Translations under genes and position numbers: made by a program
Source: an uncultured Lachnospiraceae bacterium
GTDB taxonomy: Bacteria > Bacillota > Clostridia > Lachnospirales > Lachnospiraceae
Direction: 5' to 3'
Assembly (NCBI GenBank): GCA_947625015.1
Contig: CANQMR010000009.1
Span: 1 to 64,000, forward strand
Length of the DNA stretch: 64,000 bases
The notes under the pieces: generated by a model
Seen by the model: only the letters and a program-made list of their open reading frames with translations
What the model was told of the DNA's origin: nothing
The model's database searches: none
In this document: in pieces, positions 38,067 to 46,924 of the stretch
Layout of the letters: the number at the start of each line of letters is the position of its first letter
Numbering within the stretch: position 1 is the first letter of the stretch

Positions 38067-38309
38067 ATGGCAACGAATTCACAACAGGTTGATAACTTAG
38101 TAAATATGTTAGATGGTTATGTATCAGAGGGTGGCTATCATCTGAATGTTAACGTATTGAATCGTGACACATTGTTAGACGCCCAGAAACATCCGGAGAA
38201 CTATCCGCAGTTGACAATCCGCGTTTCCGGTTATGCAGTTAACTTCATTAAACTGACACCGGAGCAGCAGCAGGATGTTATCTCAAGAACATTTCATGAG
38301 ACAATGTAA
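38067..38309 (+). CDS. Stand-alone glycyl-radical subunit of split PFL (GrcA/YfiD-like domain)
   Basis: [67 protein letters not shown] corresponds to the PFL C-terminus including the RVSGYA radical loop. Confidence 0.95.
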   Translation: MATNSQQVDNLVNMLDGYVSEGGYHLNVNVLNRDTLLDAQKHPENYPQLTIRVSGYAVNFIKLTPEQQQDVISRTFHETM

Positions 38310-38339
38310 TCTCCGATAGCAACAACATAACTACTAAGA

Positions 38340-38370
38340 GGCAGGGGCTTCAATGCCCTTGCCTTTTTTA
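38340..38370 (+). terminator. Intra-operon terminator/attenuator between the glycyl-radical subunit and pflA
   Basis: GGCAGGGGC-ttcaat-GCCCTTGCC followed by TTTTTT. Confidence 0.75.
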
Positions 38371-38386
38371 AAAAAGGAGCAATATT

Positions 38387-39151
38387 ATGGTTGGACACAT
38401 TCATTCCATTGAAACCTGCGGCACTGTAGACGGGCCAGGCATGCGTTTTGTCGTATTTTTCAAGGGCTGCCCCATGCGCTGCCTTTACTGCCACAATCCG
38501 GACACATGGGACCCGGCTGGCGGGGAAGAACACACAGCAGAAGATTTGTTAGAACAATTTGAATCCCTGCGGGATTTTTACGCCAACGGCGGCATTACCG
38601 CTACCGGCGGGGAGCCTCTGATGCAAATAGACTTTCTCATTGAATTATTTGAAAAGGCCAAGGCGAAAGGAATCCATACCTGCCTTGACACCTCCGGCGT
38701 TACCTTTCATCGGGACAACCCTGAACTGCTGGCCAAGTTTGACCGGCTGATGAATTGCACAGATTTGGTTATGCTGGATATTAAGCACATCAATCCGGAG
38801 GAGCACTTAAAGCTTTGCAAGCAGCCCAACGACAACATTCTGGATTTTGCCAAATACATTGACGAGCATGAGGTAGACATCTGGATTCGCCATGTCATCG
38901 TCAAAGACATAACCTTAGTTGACAGCTATTTGGACGAGCTTGGCTACTTCATCGGGGGCCTTAAGCACCTAAAAGCATTGGACTGCCTGCCCTACCACAG
39001 CATGGGCGTAGTCAAATACAAAAACTTAGGCATTGATTACCCCTTAAAGGGCATGAAGCCGCTGGCTAAGGAAGATGCTATCCACGCAAGAGAAATTATT
39101 CTGGCAGCCGCCAAACGCCGCCGCCAGGACGATGCAGCCAAACAATCCTAA
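38387..39151 (+). CDS. pflA: PFL-activating enzyme (radical SAM)
   Basis: CPMRCLYCHNPDTWDP CxxxCxxC radical SAM motif; GGITATGGEPLMQ. Confidence 0.96.
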   Translation: MVGHIHSIETCGTVDGPGMRFVVFFKGCPMRCLYCHNPDTWDPAGGEEHTAEDLLEQFESLRDFYANGGITATGGEPLMQIDFLIELFEKAKAKGIHTCLDTSGVTFHRDNPELLAKFDRLMNCTDLVMLDIKHINPEEHLKLCKQPNDNILDFAKYIDEHEVDIWIRHVIVKDITLVDSYLDELGYFIGGLKHLKALDCLPYHSMGVVKYKNLGIDYPLKGMKPLAKEDAIHAREIILAAAKRRRQDDAAKQS

Positions 39152-39154
39152 CCG

Positions 39155-39697
39155 CCCATATTCCCTTCTCGCCCTTACACACCATGCCCCCGCCCGGATA
39201 ATTTTTATTCTCCGCCTTTTATTCATTTAGCATACCACCGCAGGTAATCCTATCCTATTTTCCTGCACTGGTTTCGGTTTTAAGAAATCCTGCCGCCGGG
39301 CTGTCCTGCATGTTTGATTGCATGTGCTCACGAAGAACTCGCACCGGGGCCGGGTGACTGGGAAACATCTACAGCCCCTTTAAGAACGCCGGTACTTGCG
39401 GAGGACGCCAAAGATTATCTTATTATATAACCTATATGTCCTCCGCTTAGTACCGCTGCGTTCTTAACAGAGCGCAAGCGTGGCTGTGAGATGTTTGCCC
39501 AGCACCCAGCTCCGGTGCTCAGACACTTCTCCGCACATGCATCATGCAGGACAGCCCGGCGGCGGATTTCTAAAAAACCGCGTGTCAGGAAAAGTAGGAT
39601 AGGATTATCCCGCGGCGGTATGCCACGAAGTTATAGGCGGAGGATAAAAATTATCCGGGCGGGGAATCGGGAGAAATTGCGGGGAAGGGAATATGGG
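39155..39697. repeat. 543-bp long nested palindrome (element B)
   Basis: 5' arm CCCATATTCCCTTC...GCCCGGATAATTTTTATTCTCCGCC...GCCGCCGGGCTGTCCTGCATG...TTTAAGAACGCCGGTACTT pairs with the reverse complement of ...TTAGTACCGCTGCGTTCTTAACAG(AGCGCAAGCG)...CATGCAGGACAGCCCGGCGGC...GGCGGAGGATAAAAATTATCCGGGC...GGGAATATGGG. Confidence 0.93.
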
Positions 39698-39805
39698 AAG
39701 AATTTGTGATAAAAAACTTGCTATCTGAGCTAAGATGTTTTAAAATAGGGTTATTGAGGTATTTTCAATAATAACAATGTATATTTCTTAAAGGAGGGTA
39801 ATGAT

Positions 39806-39976
39806 ATGGCATTTGTAATTGGCGACAACTGTGTATCCTGCGGCGCATGCGCTGGCGCTTGTCCGGTTGGTGCAATCGCAGAAGGCGACGGCAAATTTGA
39901 GATTGATGCAAACAACTGCATCTCTTGTGGTTCCTGTGCCGGAACTTGTCCTGCCGGAGCAATTTCTGAGGAATAA
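39806..39976 (+). CDS. 2[4Fe-4S] ferredoxin, 56 aa (missed by the 60-aa ORF cutoff)
   Basis: Translation MAFVIGDNCVSCGACAGACPVGAIAEGDGKFEIDANNCISCGSCAGTCPAGAISEE with two CxxCxxCxxxCP motifs; RBS AAAGGAGGG. Confidence 0.96.
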   Translation: MAFVIGDNCVSCGACAGACPVGAIAEGDGKFEIDANNCISCGSCAGTCPAGAISEE

Positions 39977-39995
39977 TTAAGTATATGAAGCAAAG

Positions 39996-40032
39996 ACAGC
40001 CCTGCTTACCATTTGTAAGCGGGGCTGTTTTT
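39996..40032 (+). terminator. Ferredoxin terminator
   Basis: CAGCCCTGCTTAC-catttGTAAGCGGGGCTGTTTTT. Confidence 0.85.
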
Positions 40033-40101
40033 ATGCGCATTTTCGTGTTATTAAGCTTGCGGAACCGCCGCAGGGGAAAGGCTTTGCAAAAAACTGCCGC
40101 C

Positions 40102-42648
40102 TTATCGCACATAGCTGATAAATACATTGCCGCTGTCTCTCACTTTTTGCTCAAATTCCTCTCTCGGCTCCACGATATCCGGCGTTTCTAAAGGATTGAT
40201 GTAACGGATTTTCTGGCCGTTATAGCTGGTCACCAGCACATAGGTTCCATCGGCAAACCGGGTGATAACCGGTGCATCCTTGCAGAGGTAATAGAGACCG
40301 TTTTCAAAATCGCAGCCGGTAATATCCGTTCCCTGTCTTCCTGTATATTTTAAGATAACCTGTTCCGGCGGAACCCCGTCTGCCAAATCCTTCTGCATGG
40401 CAGAAAATTCCGGATTTTTCTCCTCGTAGACTCCCATCATATAGATACAGGCCGCCAGCGTATCTTCCACATCGGAAACGGTATACAAATCTATCTTATC
40501 GGCCACCGTATGATAGTCCTTTACCGCAATCTTACGCCAGACGATTACGCCGTTCTCGTCTAACACCACTCCCGCATTTTCATAGGCTGCCCGGACAGCC
40601 TCATTCAGACTTAAGTAATCCGTCATATACCGTCCCTGTCCATAGGCATAATATTTCTTATTGGTATGGTCAAAGGTAATCTTAACTGTGGTATCTTCCT
40701 CATTTACTGCGGTTCTGGTTATCATCAGTTTGGGCCTTTCCACCACAAACATATAATTCGGGAAAGACATATACATCTGATTATAGGCATTATCCGAAAA
40801 CTTATAGGCGGTAGTGATCCGGTCTCCCTGTTCCTCCTCTTTATAAGTAATAAAGTCCTGCGTTGTCGGCTCAAACACGCCGTTAATCTTACGAACCCGG
40901 TCTAAATATACCACGCCGTCTTTCGCTGTAGCGTTCATGACATACACGCCTGTCGTTCCGTACTCCTTTACCACCTTATTATTCTCATCAATAATATCAA
41001 TGGAGGAAATGGGGCAGGTAACGGTTCCGTCTAAGGCCGTCTCAATATCTCCCTCTCTGATTTTTCCAAGAACTAAATCCTTGTCCACAAAACCGATTGT
41101 CTCTAACCGCTCCCCGGCGTCCGCCGTAATCTCCCGGCTCTCTTTCGTATCTAAATCAAGCACCGTAGCCTTGTCCGTATTTTCCGGAAGCATCTGATTA
41201 GGATAGCCGATTAAATGGTTATCCTCCGATACCGCCAGATGCTCATTTAACACATCTTCTATAAAAATCTCCGATTGTAAGGTCGTCGTATCCACCTTTA
41301 CAATACAGTCGTTGTCAAAGTAATAAAATTCCCCATCTTTATTTAGATAAAGCAGGGTTTCCATATCTTCTTTTAAAATATTATACGGCTTATTATTTTC
41401 AATAAAAAGCAATTCCTGCATACGGTCTTTTTCTGCATCAAACTGATAGACGGAAATACCCACCTTGCCCTCATGCTCTCCCCGGTTCATATATCCATAT
41501 ACCGCAAAGGTAAGATTTCCCTCATCGCTCATCCGCAGGATTTTAATATTATTTTCATCATAAGTAACCCGGCTGTCCGTATAGTTATCGTCCTGACAGA
41601 AGCCGTATACGTTGGTTATCGTGCCGCCCTTATAGTCGTAATACCAAAGCTGTCTGGCCTGGACAAAAGCGGCCTTCTCCTCCTCGTCGGCAGTAACCAG
41701 TTGAAAATCTTCTTCGTCAACCACGCCCATTTTAAAGCAGTTGGCAGTAATATCCACATTATCCGTAGTAAACAATGCCTCCTGATTCCGGTTATAATCC
41801 AACAGATACACCGTTTTTTCATCTACATACCGCACCCGGTAATTTTCCGTCACATAATAATTCTCTAACACCTTATTTTCCGTTGCGGATATCATATATT
41901 TTAACTGGATAATGGCATAGCTGTCGTCAATTTCCTTAATGCTGGGAATGGGTTTGGTCAGTCTTGCCGGCTTCAGATTGGCAAACGTTATGGTGTCAAA
42001 GCTGGAATGGATATTCACCTGCGACAGATATTCATTATTGCCGTCCTCGTTAGGTTCAATACTCTTTGTGATGATTTTTTCGGCCTGCTCCTTATCGAAC
42101 AGCGCGTCATTAAAGTTGCCTACAAATTTCAGCAGACTACCCGCATGAAAATCATTTTCCACGACTACCCTTGTATAATAACGTACCCTGGCTTCCTCTC
42201 CGGACATGGCTTTTAACACCAAAACATATTCCTGAAGTTCTTCTAATTGTGTTCTAAATGTAATTTTTATCTTATCATAACCCTCAGCATGTTCCTGTTC
42301 AGTAACTTCACCATTTTCTATCAAATCTCCCTGATACTGGCTGCGCAGCTCATACTCGTAGCCATCATAATTCTCACTGCCCTGATCCGCCCACAGTTCT
42401 ATCGTCTGGCCGTAATTCATCGGCGTAATGGTGTCACGAAAATACGTCGTATCTACTTTACCGGTATACCCATGCAAAATATTGATAAAATTCTCCTCAT
42501 ACCGAACATAAACGATTGGAAGAGTAGCCTGCTCCATTTCCACAGACACCTCTTCCACCCCTGCATTATGAATTTTATTGACAACAAATATGCTTACGAA
42601 AAATATACAGATCAATACCAGTATTCTTGTAACTACTCTTCCGTCCAT
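40102..42648 (-). CDS. Large membrane-anchored extracytoplasmic protein with a C39-peptidase-like (apparently degenerate) C-terminal domain
   Basis: N-terminal TM; C-terminal GTDITGCDFENGLYYLCKDAPVITRFADGTYVLVTSYNGQKIRYINP resembles C39-like peptidase second-half motifs. Confidence 0.55.
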   Translation of the reverse strand: MDGRVVTRILVLICIFFVSIFVVNKIHNAGVEEVSVEMEQATLPIVYVRYEENFINILHGYTGKVDTTYFRDTITPMNYGQTIELWADQGSENYDGYEYELRSQYQGDLIENGEVTEQEHAEGYDKIKITFRTQLEELQEYVLVLKAMSGEEARVRYYTRVVVENDFHAGSLLKFVGNFNDALFDKEQAEKIITKSIEPNEDGNNEYLSQVNIHSSFDTITFANLKPARLTKPIPSIKEIDDSYAIIQLKYMISATENKVLENYYVTENYRVRYVDEKTVYLLDYNRNQEALFTTDNVDITANCFKMGVVDEEDFQLVTADEEEKAAFVQARQLWYYDYKGGTITNVYGFCQDDNYTDSRVTYDENNIKILRMSDEGNLTFAVYGYMNRGEHEGKVGISVYQFDAEKDRMQELLFIENNKPYNILKEDMETLLYLNKDGEFYYFDNDCIVKVDTTTLQSEIFIEDVLNEHLAVSEDNHLIGYPNQMLPENTDKATVLDLDTKESREITADAGERLETIGFVDKDLVLGKIREGDIETALDGTVTCPISSIDIIDENNKVVKEYGTTGVYVMNATAKDGVVYLDRVRKINGVFEPTTQDFITYKEEEQGDRITTAYKFSDNAYNQMYMSFPNYMFVVERPKLMITRTAVNEEDTTVKITFDHTNKKYYAYGQGRYMTDYLSLNEAVRAAYENAGVVLDENGVIVWRKIAVKDYHTVADKIDLYTVSDVEDTLAACIYMMGVYEEKNPEFSAMQKDLADGVPPEQVILKYTGRQGTDITGCDFENGLYYLCKDAPVITRFADGTYVLVTSYNGQKIRYINPLETPDIVEPREEFEQKVRDSGNVFISYVR

Positions 42649-42682
42649 CCTTAACTCCTATCGGCTCGTGACGCCCAACCTC

Positions 42683-43069
42683 CTACCGCATCCGGCAGTT
42701 GTTAAATTTACGGCAGAATTTGTCATGCCGTCTTCTTCTAATATATATCTCATGGCAGACCATAACCTGTATCATGTCTTTGAGTTTGTTAAGCTCCTGT
42801 CTGCTTCCCTCAAAAGAAAACTGCTTATATATATCCCCTGCCATCCGGTAAATGGTCACCGCATCCGGGTACTGGGCATATATGGGACTGCCCTCATATT
42901 CATAACGGTCCAGATACTCCTCCAATATAGAAGCAATCAGGCGGATCTCTTTGGGATAAAGCCTTTTTAAATATTCATAATCCTTAAGGCAGAGTTCTTC
43001 CTCTTCCAAAAAATCCGGTTCGCTGGGAAACATAGAATCCAGATCGTAATGTATTCCTCTCATATCCAT
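42683..43069 (-). CDS. Hypothetical protein (about 128 aa) upstream of 40102..42648
   Basis: Start at MDMRGIHYDLD preceded by AAGGAG; same direction and closely spaced. Confidence 0.6.
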   Translation of the reverse strand: MDMRGIHYDLDSMFPSEPDFLEEEELCLKDYEYLKRLYPKEIRLIASILEEYLDRYEYEGSPIYAQYPDAVTIYRMAGDIYKQFSFEGSRQELNKLKDMIQVMVCHEIYIRRRRHDKFCRKFNNCRMR

Positions 43070-43148
43070 AGCCAAACTCCTTACAAACACATTCCATATA
43101 ATCAGAATATGCCCGTAAGGAGATATTGGTGACAAAATATTGCGATTT

Positions 43149-44225
43149 TTATTTATCTCCGAAGGAGATACCCAGCATTCTTGCATTCTGCACAATGCTG
43201 TCCTCAGGAGATACATATTTTAACTTGCCCGCAGAATCGGAAAGGGCAATATCGGTTACCTCATTATCCTTTAACACAACCAGACGCCCGTATTTTTCAT
43301 CCTTAATCAACTGCGCTGCATAAGCGCCAAACCGGGAAGACAAAACCCGGTCAAAAGCGTCCGGACTTCCGCCTCTCTGGGTATGACCCGGCACAGCGAT
43401 TCGTACCTCGCAGCCGCAGGTCTCTTTAATCTGCTCTGCAATTTCATAAGCAACAGAAGGGTACGGGCGGTTTGCCAGCTTTTCCTTTCTCTTTTTCTTA
43501 GGAAGGGCTGCATCCTCTTTGGAAATCGCGCCCTCCGCAACGGCGATAATGGAAAATCCCTTGCCCGCCTTGCTTCTCTTTTCAATCGCCTTGCAGACGC
43601 ACTTAATGTCATAAGGAATCTCCGGGAGCAGAATGACGTCGGCTCCTCCGGCAATACCGGCATGTAACGTAATATGTCCTACCTTGTGTCCCATAATCTC
43701 CACAATAAATACCCGGTTATGGGAAGCCGCTGTGGTGTGGATACAGTCAATGGCTGTCGTTGCAATATCTACGGCCGACTGGAAACCAAAGGTCATATCC
43801 GTTCCCCACAGGTCATTGTCAATCGTCTTTGGCAGTCCGATTACATTCAGTCCCTCCTCGCTTAAAAGGTTGGCTGTCTTCTGGGAACCGTTGCCTCCTA
43901 ATACCACCAGACAATCTAACTTTAACTTCTTGTAAGTCTCTTTCATGGCCTTAACCTTGTTAATCCCGTCTTCTGTGGGCTGGTCCATCAATTTAAACGG
44001 CTGGCGGGAACTGCCTAAGATCGTTCCGCCCTTTGTCAGGATGCCGGAAAAATCAGAAGCGCTAAGCTGCTTATAATTGTTGCGGATAAGCCCCTTATAC
44101 CCCTCTAAAAATCCGTAGATTTCCACATCCTTATACATATTGCAAAGTCCCTTAACCACGCCCCGCATGGTGGCGTTTAACGCCTGGCAGTCTCCGCCGC
44201 TTGTCAACATTCCTATTCTCTTCAT
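43149..44225 (-). CDS. pfkA: 6-phosphofructokinase
   Basis: RIGMLTSGGDCQALNATMRGVV, PKTIDNDLWGTDMTFGFQSA, EIMGHKVGHI, PGHTQRGGSPDAFDR. Confidence 0.95.
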   Translation of the reverse strand: MKRIGMLTSGGDCQALNATMRGVVKGLCNMYKDVEIYGFLEGYKGLIRNNYKQLSASDFSGILTKGGTILGSSRQPFKLMDQPTEDGINKVKAMKETYKKLKLDCLVVLGGNGSQKTANLLSEEGLNVIGLPKTIDNDLWGTDMTFGFQSAVDIATTAIDCIHTTAASHNRVFIVEIMGHKVGHITLHAGIAGGADVILLPEIPYDIKCVCKAIEKRSKAGKGFSIIAVAEGAISKEDAALPKKKRKEKLANRPYPSVAYEIAEQIKETCGCEVRIAVPGHTQRGGSPDAFDRVLSSRFGAYAAQLIKDEKYGRLVVLKDNEVTDIALSDSAGKLKYVSPEDSIVQNARMLGISFGDK

Positions 44226-44273
44226 ATCCTTTCCTTCCTTTCGTATATATACTATTTATTATTATACCGTTTC

Positions 44274-44870
44274 TTACAAACTGACTCTGCCTTCTAAGGC
44301 CCTAAGCAGAGTTACCTCGTCGATACACTCCAAATCGCCTCCCACCGGTATGCCGGAAGCAATCCTTGTCACCTTAATGCCTGTTGGCTTTACCAGTTTA
44401 CTGATATACATGGCGGTAATCTCCCCCTCCACACCGGAATTGGTGGCAATAATCAACTCCTCCACATCTCCCCGCAAGCGGACGATTAACTCCTTTAACT
44501 TAATATCATCCTGGCCGATTCCCAGCTTCGGGGATATGGCGCCATGCAGCACATGATATACTCCGTCATATTTTCCTGTGCGCTCATAAGCCGCTAAGTC
44601 TCTGGGCGTCTCCACAACCATAATGGTCTTCTTGTCGCGTTTATCCGAGGCGCAGATCGGGCAGAGTTCCTGATCCGTCAGGGTATAACATTCCTTACAG
44701 TATTTTACATTTTCTCTGGCTGATAAAATGGTACCAGACAGGGATTTTACCTGCTCTAAAGGCATATTGATAATGTGATATGCCAGCCGTTGCGCCGACT
44801 TGCTCCCAATGCCCGGCAGCCTGCCTAACTCCTCAACCAGTTGATTTACCTGTTTGCTATATAAATCCAT
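44274..44870 (-). CDS. recR: Recombination protein RecR
   Basis: LGRLPGIGSKSAQRLAYHI, CKECYTLTDQELCPIC zinc finger, Toprim. Confidence 0.97.
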   Translation of the reverse strand: MDLYSKQVNQLVEELGRLPGIGSKSAQRLAYHIINMPLEQVKSLSGTILSARENVKYCKECYTLTDQELCPICASDKRDKKTIMVVETPRDLAAYERTGKYDGVYHVLHGAISPKLGIGQDDIKLKELIVRLRGDVEELIIATNSGVEGEITAMYISKLVKPTGIKVTRIASGIPVGGDLECIDEVTLLRALEGRVSL

Positions 44871-45220
44871 TAGAATGGAAGTCCTCCCAATCCGCCCATA
44901 TTACCGGTAATCTTCGACATCTGCTGATTCTGGTCCTCCTCCTGCATACGGAGCGCCTCATTGACAGCGGCCATAATCAAATCTTCTAACATCTCAATAT
45001 CGTCCGGATCTACCACCTCCGGATCTAAATGTACCGATTCAATCTCCTTCTTACCGGAGACCACAACCTTGACTACTCCGCCGCCGGCAGACGCCTCATA
45101 GGTCTTTTCCTCCAACGCCTTTGCCTGCTCCTCCATCTGCTTCTGCATCTTCTGGGCCTGCTTCATCAGATTATTCATGTTGCCCGGCATGCCTCCGGGA
45201 AATCCTCCACGCTTTGCCAT
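44870..45220 (-). CDS. YbaB/EbfC nucleoid-associated protein
   Basis: [61 protein letters not shown]. Confidence 0.95.
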   Translation of the reverse strand: MAKRGGFPGGMPGNMNNLMKQAQKMQKQMEEQAKALEEKTYEASAGGGVVKVVVSGKKEIESVHLDPEVVDPDDIEMLEDLIMAAVNEALRMQEEDQNQQMSKITGNMGGLGGLPF

Positions 45221-45256
45221 TTTCGTAAATCCTCCTTTTATTCTTTGATATGGATT

Positions 45257-46903
45257 CTATTCTTCAATCATTATATCAAAACTAACTTTGTTCAAATTAA
45301 TGTTGGATATATTGGTCTCTGCAAGATTATTCTTTATCTGGCAGCTGATTTTCACTTCCTTACCCGTCAGGTCGGCAATCAGATTTTTCAAATCCTGTAA
45401 ATGCGGCTTACCCGGGTCGGAAAACTGCTGATAGCCTAACGCCCCTTTTCCAGCGTCAGTAAAGGACAAAATAATGGATTGGCGGTCCTCCCCTATATTG
45501 ATACTGGCCTCCTGCAATAAGGAAGCTGTAGAAACGCCCAGCTTTTCTTTCAACGGCTGCTCCTTAGAAATGGATTGAACCGCTTTGACAATCGCCGCCA
45601 TATCCGCCTGTTGCGCCGGGGTTAATTCCCTTTTGACAATCTTCTCCCTGTCAATCTCCAGCGCCGGTTCCGCCATCTGCTGTGCGGCTCCGTCTTCCCG
45701 CTTTTGCATCATCGCCGCCAGCTTATCCACATCTAATGATTCCAGACTTTGCTCCACCTTTCTTTCTAACGTCCGAAGCCGGTCTAAAATAGCGTCCTTA
45801 TGGCTATCCATCTGCGGGGTGCAAAGTTTAATTACTGCCAGTTCCAAAACAACCCGCTTTTGGGTGGCGTAACGCATCTGTCCGGAAAGTTCGGAAAAAA
45901 TGCGGATATACCGCATCAAGTCCTCCTGCTGCAACCGGTTTGCCACCTGCTTCATCGTGTCTAAATTATCGGCAGAAATATCCAGTTGGTCATTGACATG
46001 GTCTGTTGCCTGAAGCAGTAATAAGTTCCTCATATACCATGTAAAATCCGTTACAAACTGATTCAACTCTCTGCCCTGCCAGACCAATTCGTCAATTGTC
46101 TCTAAGGCGGCCATTGTCTCCTTTTCTGCAATATGCCCCATGAGCCGGTTAAACACTTCCGTATCAATCGTGCCCAAAACCTCTAAAACCTTTTCGTAGG
46201 TAAGCCGTTGCCCCAGATAAAAGGCAATGCACTGATCCAAAAGACTTAAGGCGTCCCGCATGGAGCCGTCCGCCATCTTTGCAATGTAACGGAGAGCTTT
46301 TTCCTCTGCTTCTATGCCCTCCCGCTCTAAAAGGTCCTCCAGCCGCTCACAGATTGTATCCAGACTAATCCGCCGAAAATTATATTTCTGACACCGGGAC
46401 AAAATCGTAATGGGGATCTTGTGCATCTCCGTCGTGGCAAAAATAAAAATTACATAGGGCGGCGGTTCTTCTATGGTTTTTAATAGCGCATTAAATGCCG
46501 TCGCCGGAATCTGGTGGGCCTCGTCAATGATGTACACCTTATATCTTCCCTGGGTGGGAGAATACTGGACCTCCTCCTTAATCCGGCGCATATTATCAAT
46601 CCCGTTATTCGTGGCGGCGTCTATCTCAATTACATTCATCGAATTACCCGCATTAATCGCCTGACAGGACGGGCACTGATTGCAGGGACTTCCGTCCTCC
46701 AATCTATGTTCACAGTTCACCGTCTTGGCAAACAGTCTCGCCACCGTAGTCTTACCGGTACCTCTCGTCCCGCAAAAAGCGTAGGCATGACCTAACCGGT
46801 CATGTAGAACCTGATTCTTCAATGTGGTGATAATATGCTCCTGACCCTTTACCTCTTCAAATTCATTTGGCCGCCATTTCCGGTACAAGGCCATATATGA
46901 CAT
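45257..46903 (-). CDS. dnaX: DNA polymerase III subunit gamma/tau
   Basis: ALYRKWRPNEFEEVKGQEHIITTLKNQ, AYAFCGTRGTGKTTVARLFAK, VYIIDEAHQ. Confidence 0.97.
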   Translation of the reverse strand: MSYMALYRKWRPNEFEEVKGQEHIITTLKNQVLHDRLGHAYAFCGTRGTGKTTVARLFAKTVNCEHRLEDGSPCNQCPSCQAINAGNSMNVIEIDAATNNGIDNMRRIKEEVQYSPTQGRYKVYIIDEAHQIPATAFNALLKTIEEPPPYVIFIFATTEMHKIPITILSRCQKYNFRRISLDTICERLEDLLEREGIEAEEKALRYIAKMADGSMRDALSLLDQCIAFYLGQRLTYEKVLEVLGTIDTEVFNRLMGHIAEKETMAALETIDELVWQGRELNQFVTDFTWYMRNLLLLQATDHVNDQLDISADNLDTMKQVANRLQQEDLMRYIRIFSELSGQMRYATQKRVVLELAVIKLCTPQMDSHKDAILDRLRTLERKVEQSLESLDVDKLAAMMQKREDGAAQQMAEPALEIDREKIVKRELTPAQQADMAAIVKAVQSISKEQPLKEKLGVSTASLLQEASINIGEDRQSIILSFTDAGKGALGYQQFSDPGKPHLQDLKNLIADLTGKEVKISCQIKNNLAETNISNINLNKVSFDIMIEE

Positions 46904-46924
46904 AACGCTTCACTTCCTAACTAT

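Noticed and set aside
39491-39709. 72-aa + strand ORF (and 39044..39226 minus ORF) inside or near the giant hairpin
   Set aside because: Product of translating palindromic DNA; biased R/K composition, no RBS, no recognisable domain.
44470-44482. CCGCAAGCGGAC in recR and CGCTTGCGG in hisA as further copies of the palindrome core
   Set aside because: Only a few bases match, they are coding, and there is no accompanying TTAGTACCGCTGCG tip.
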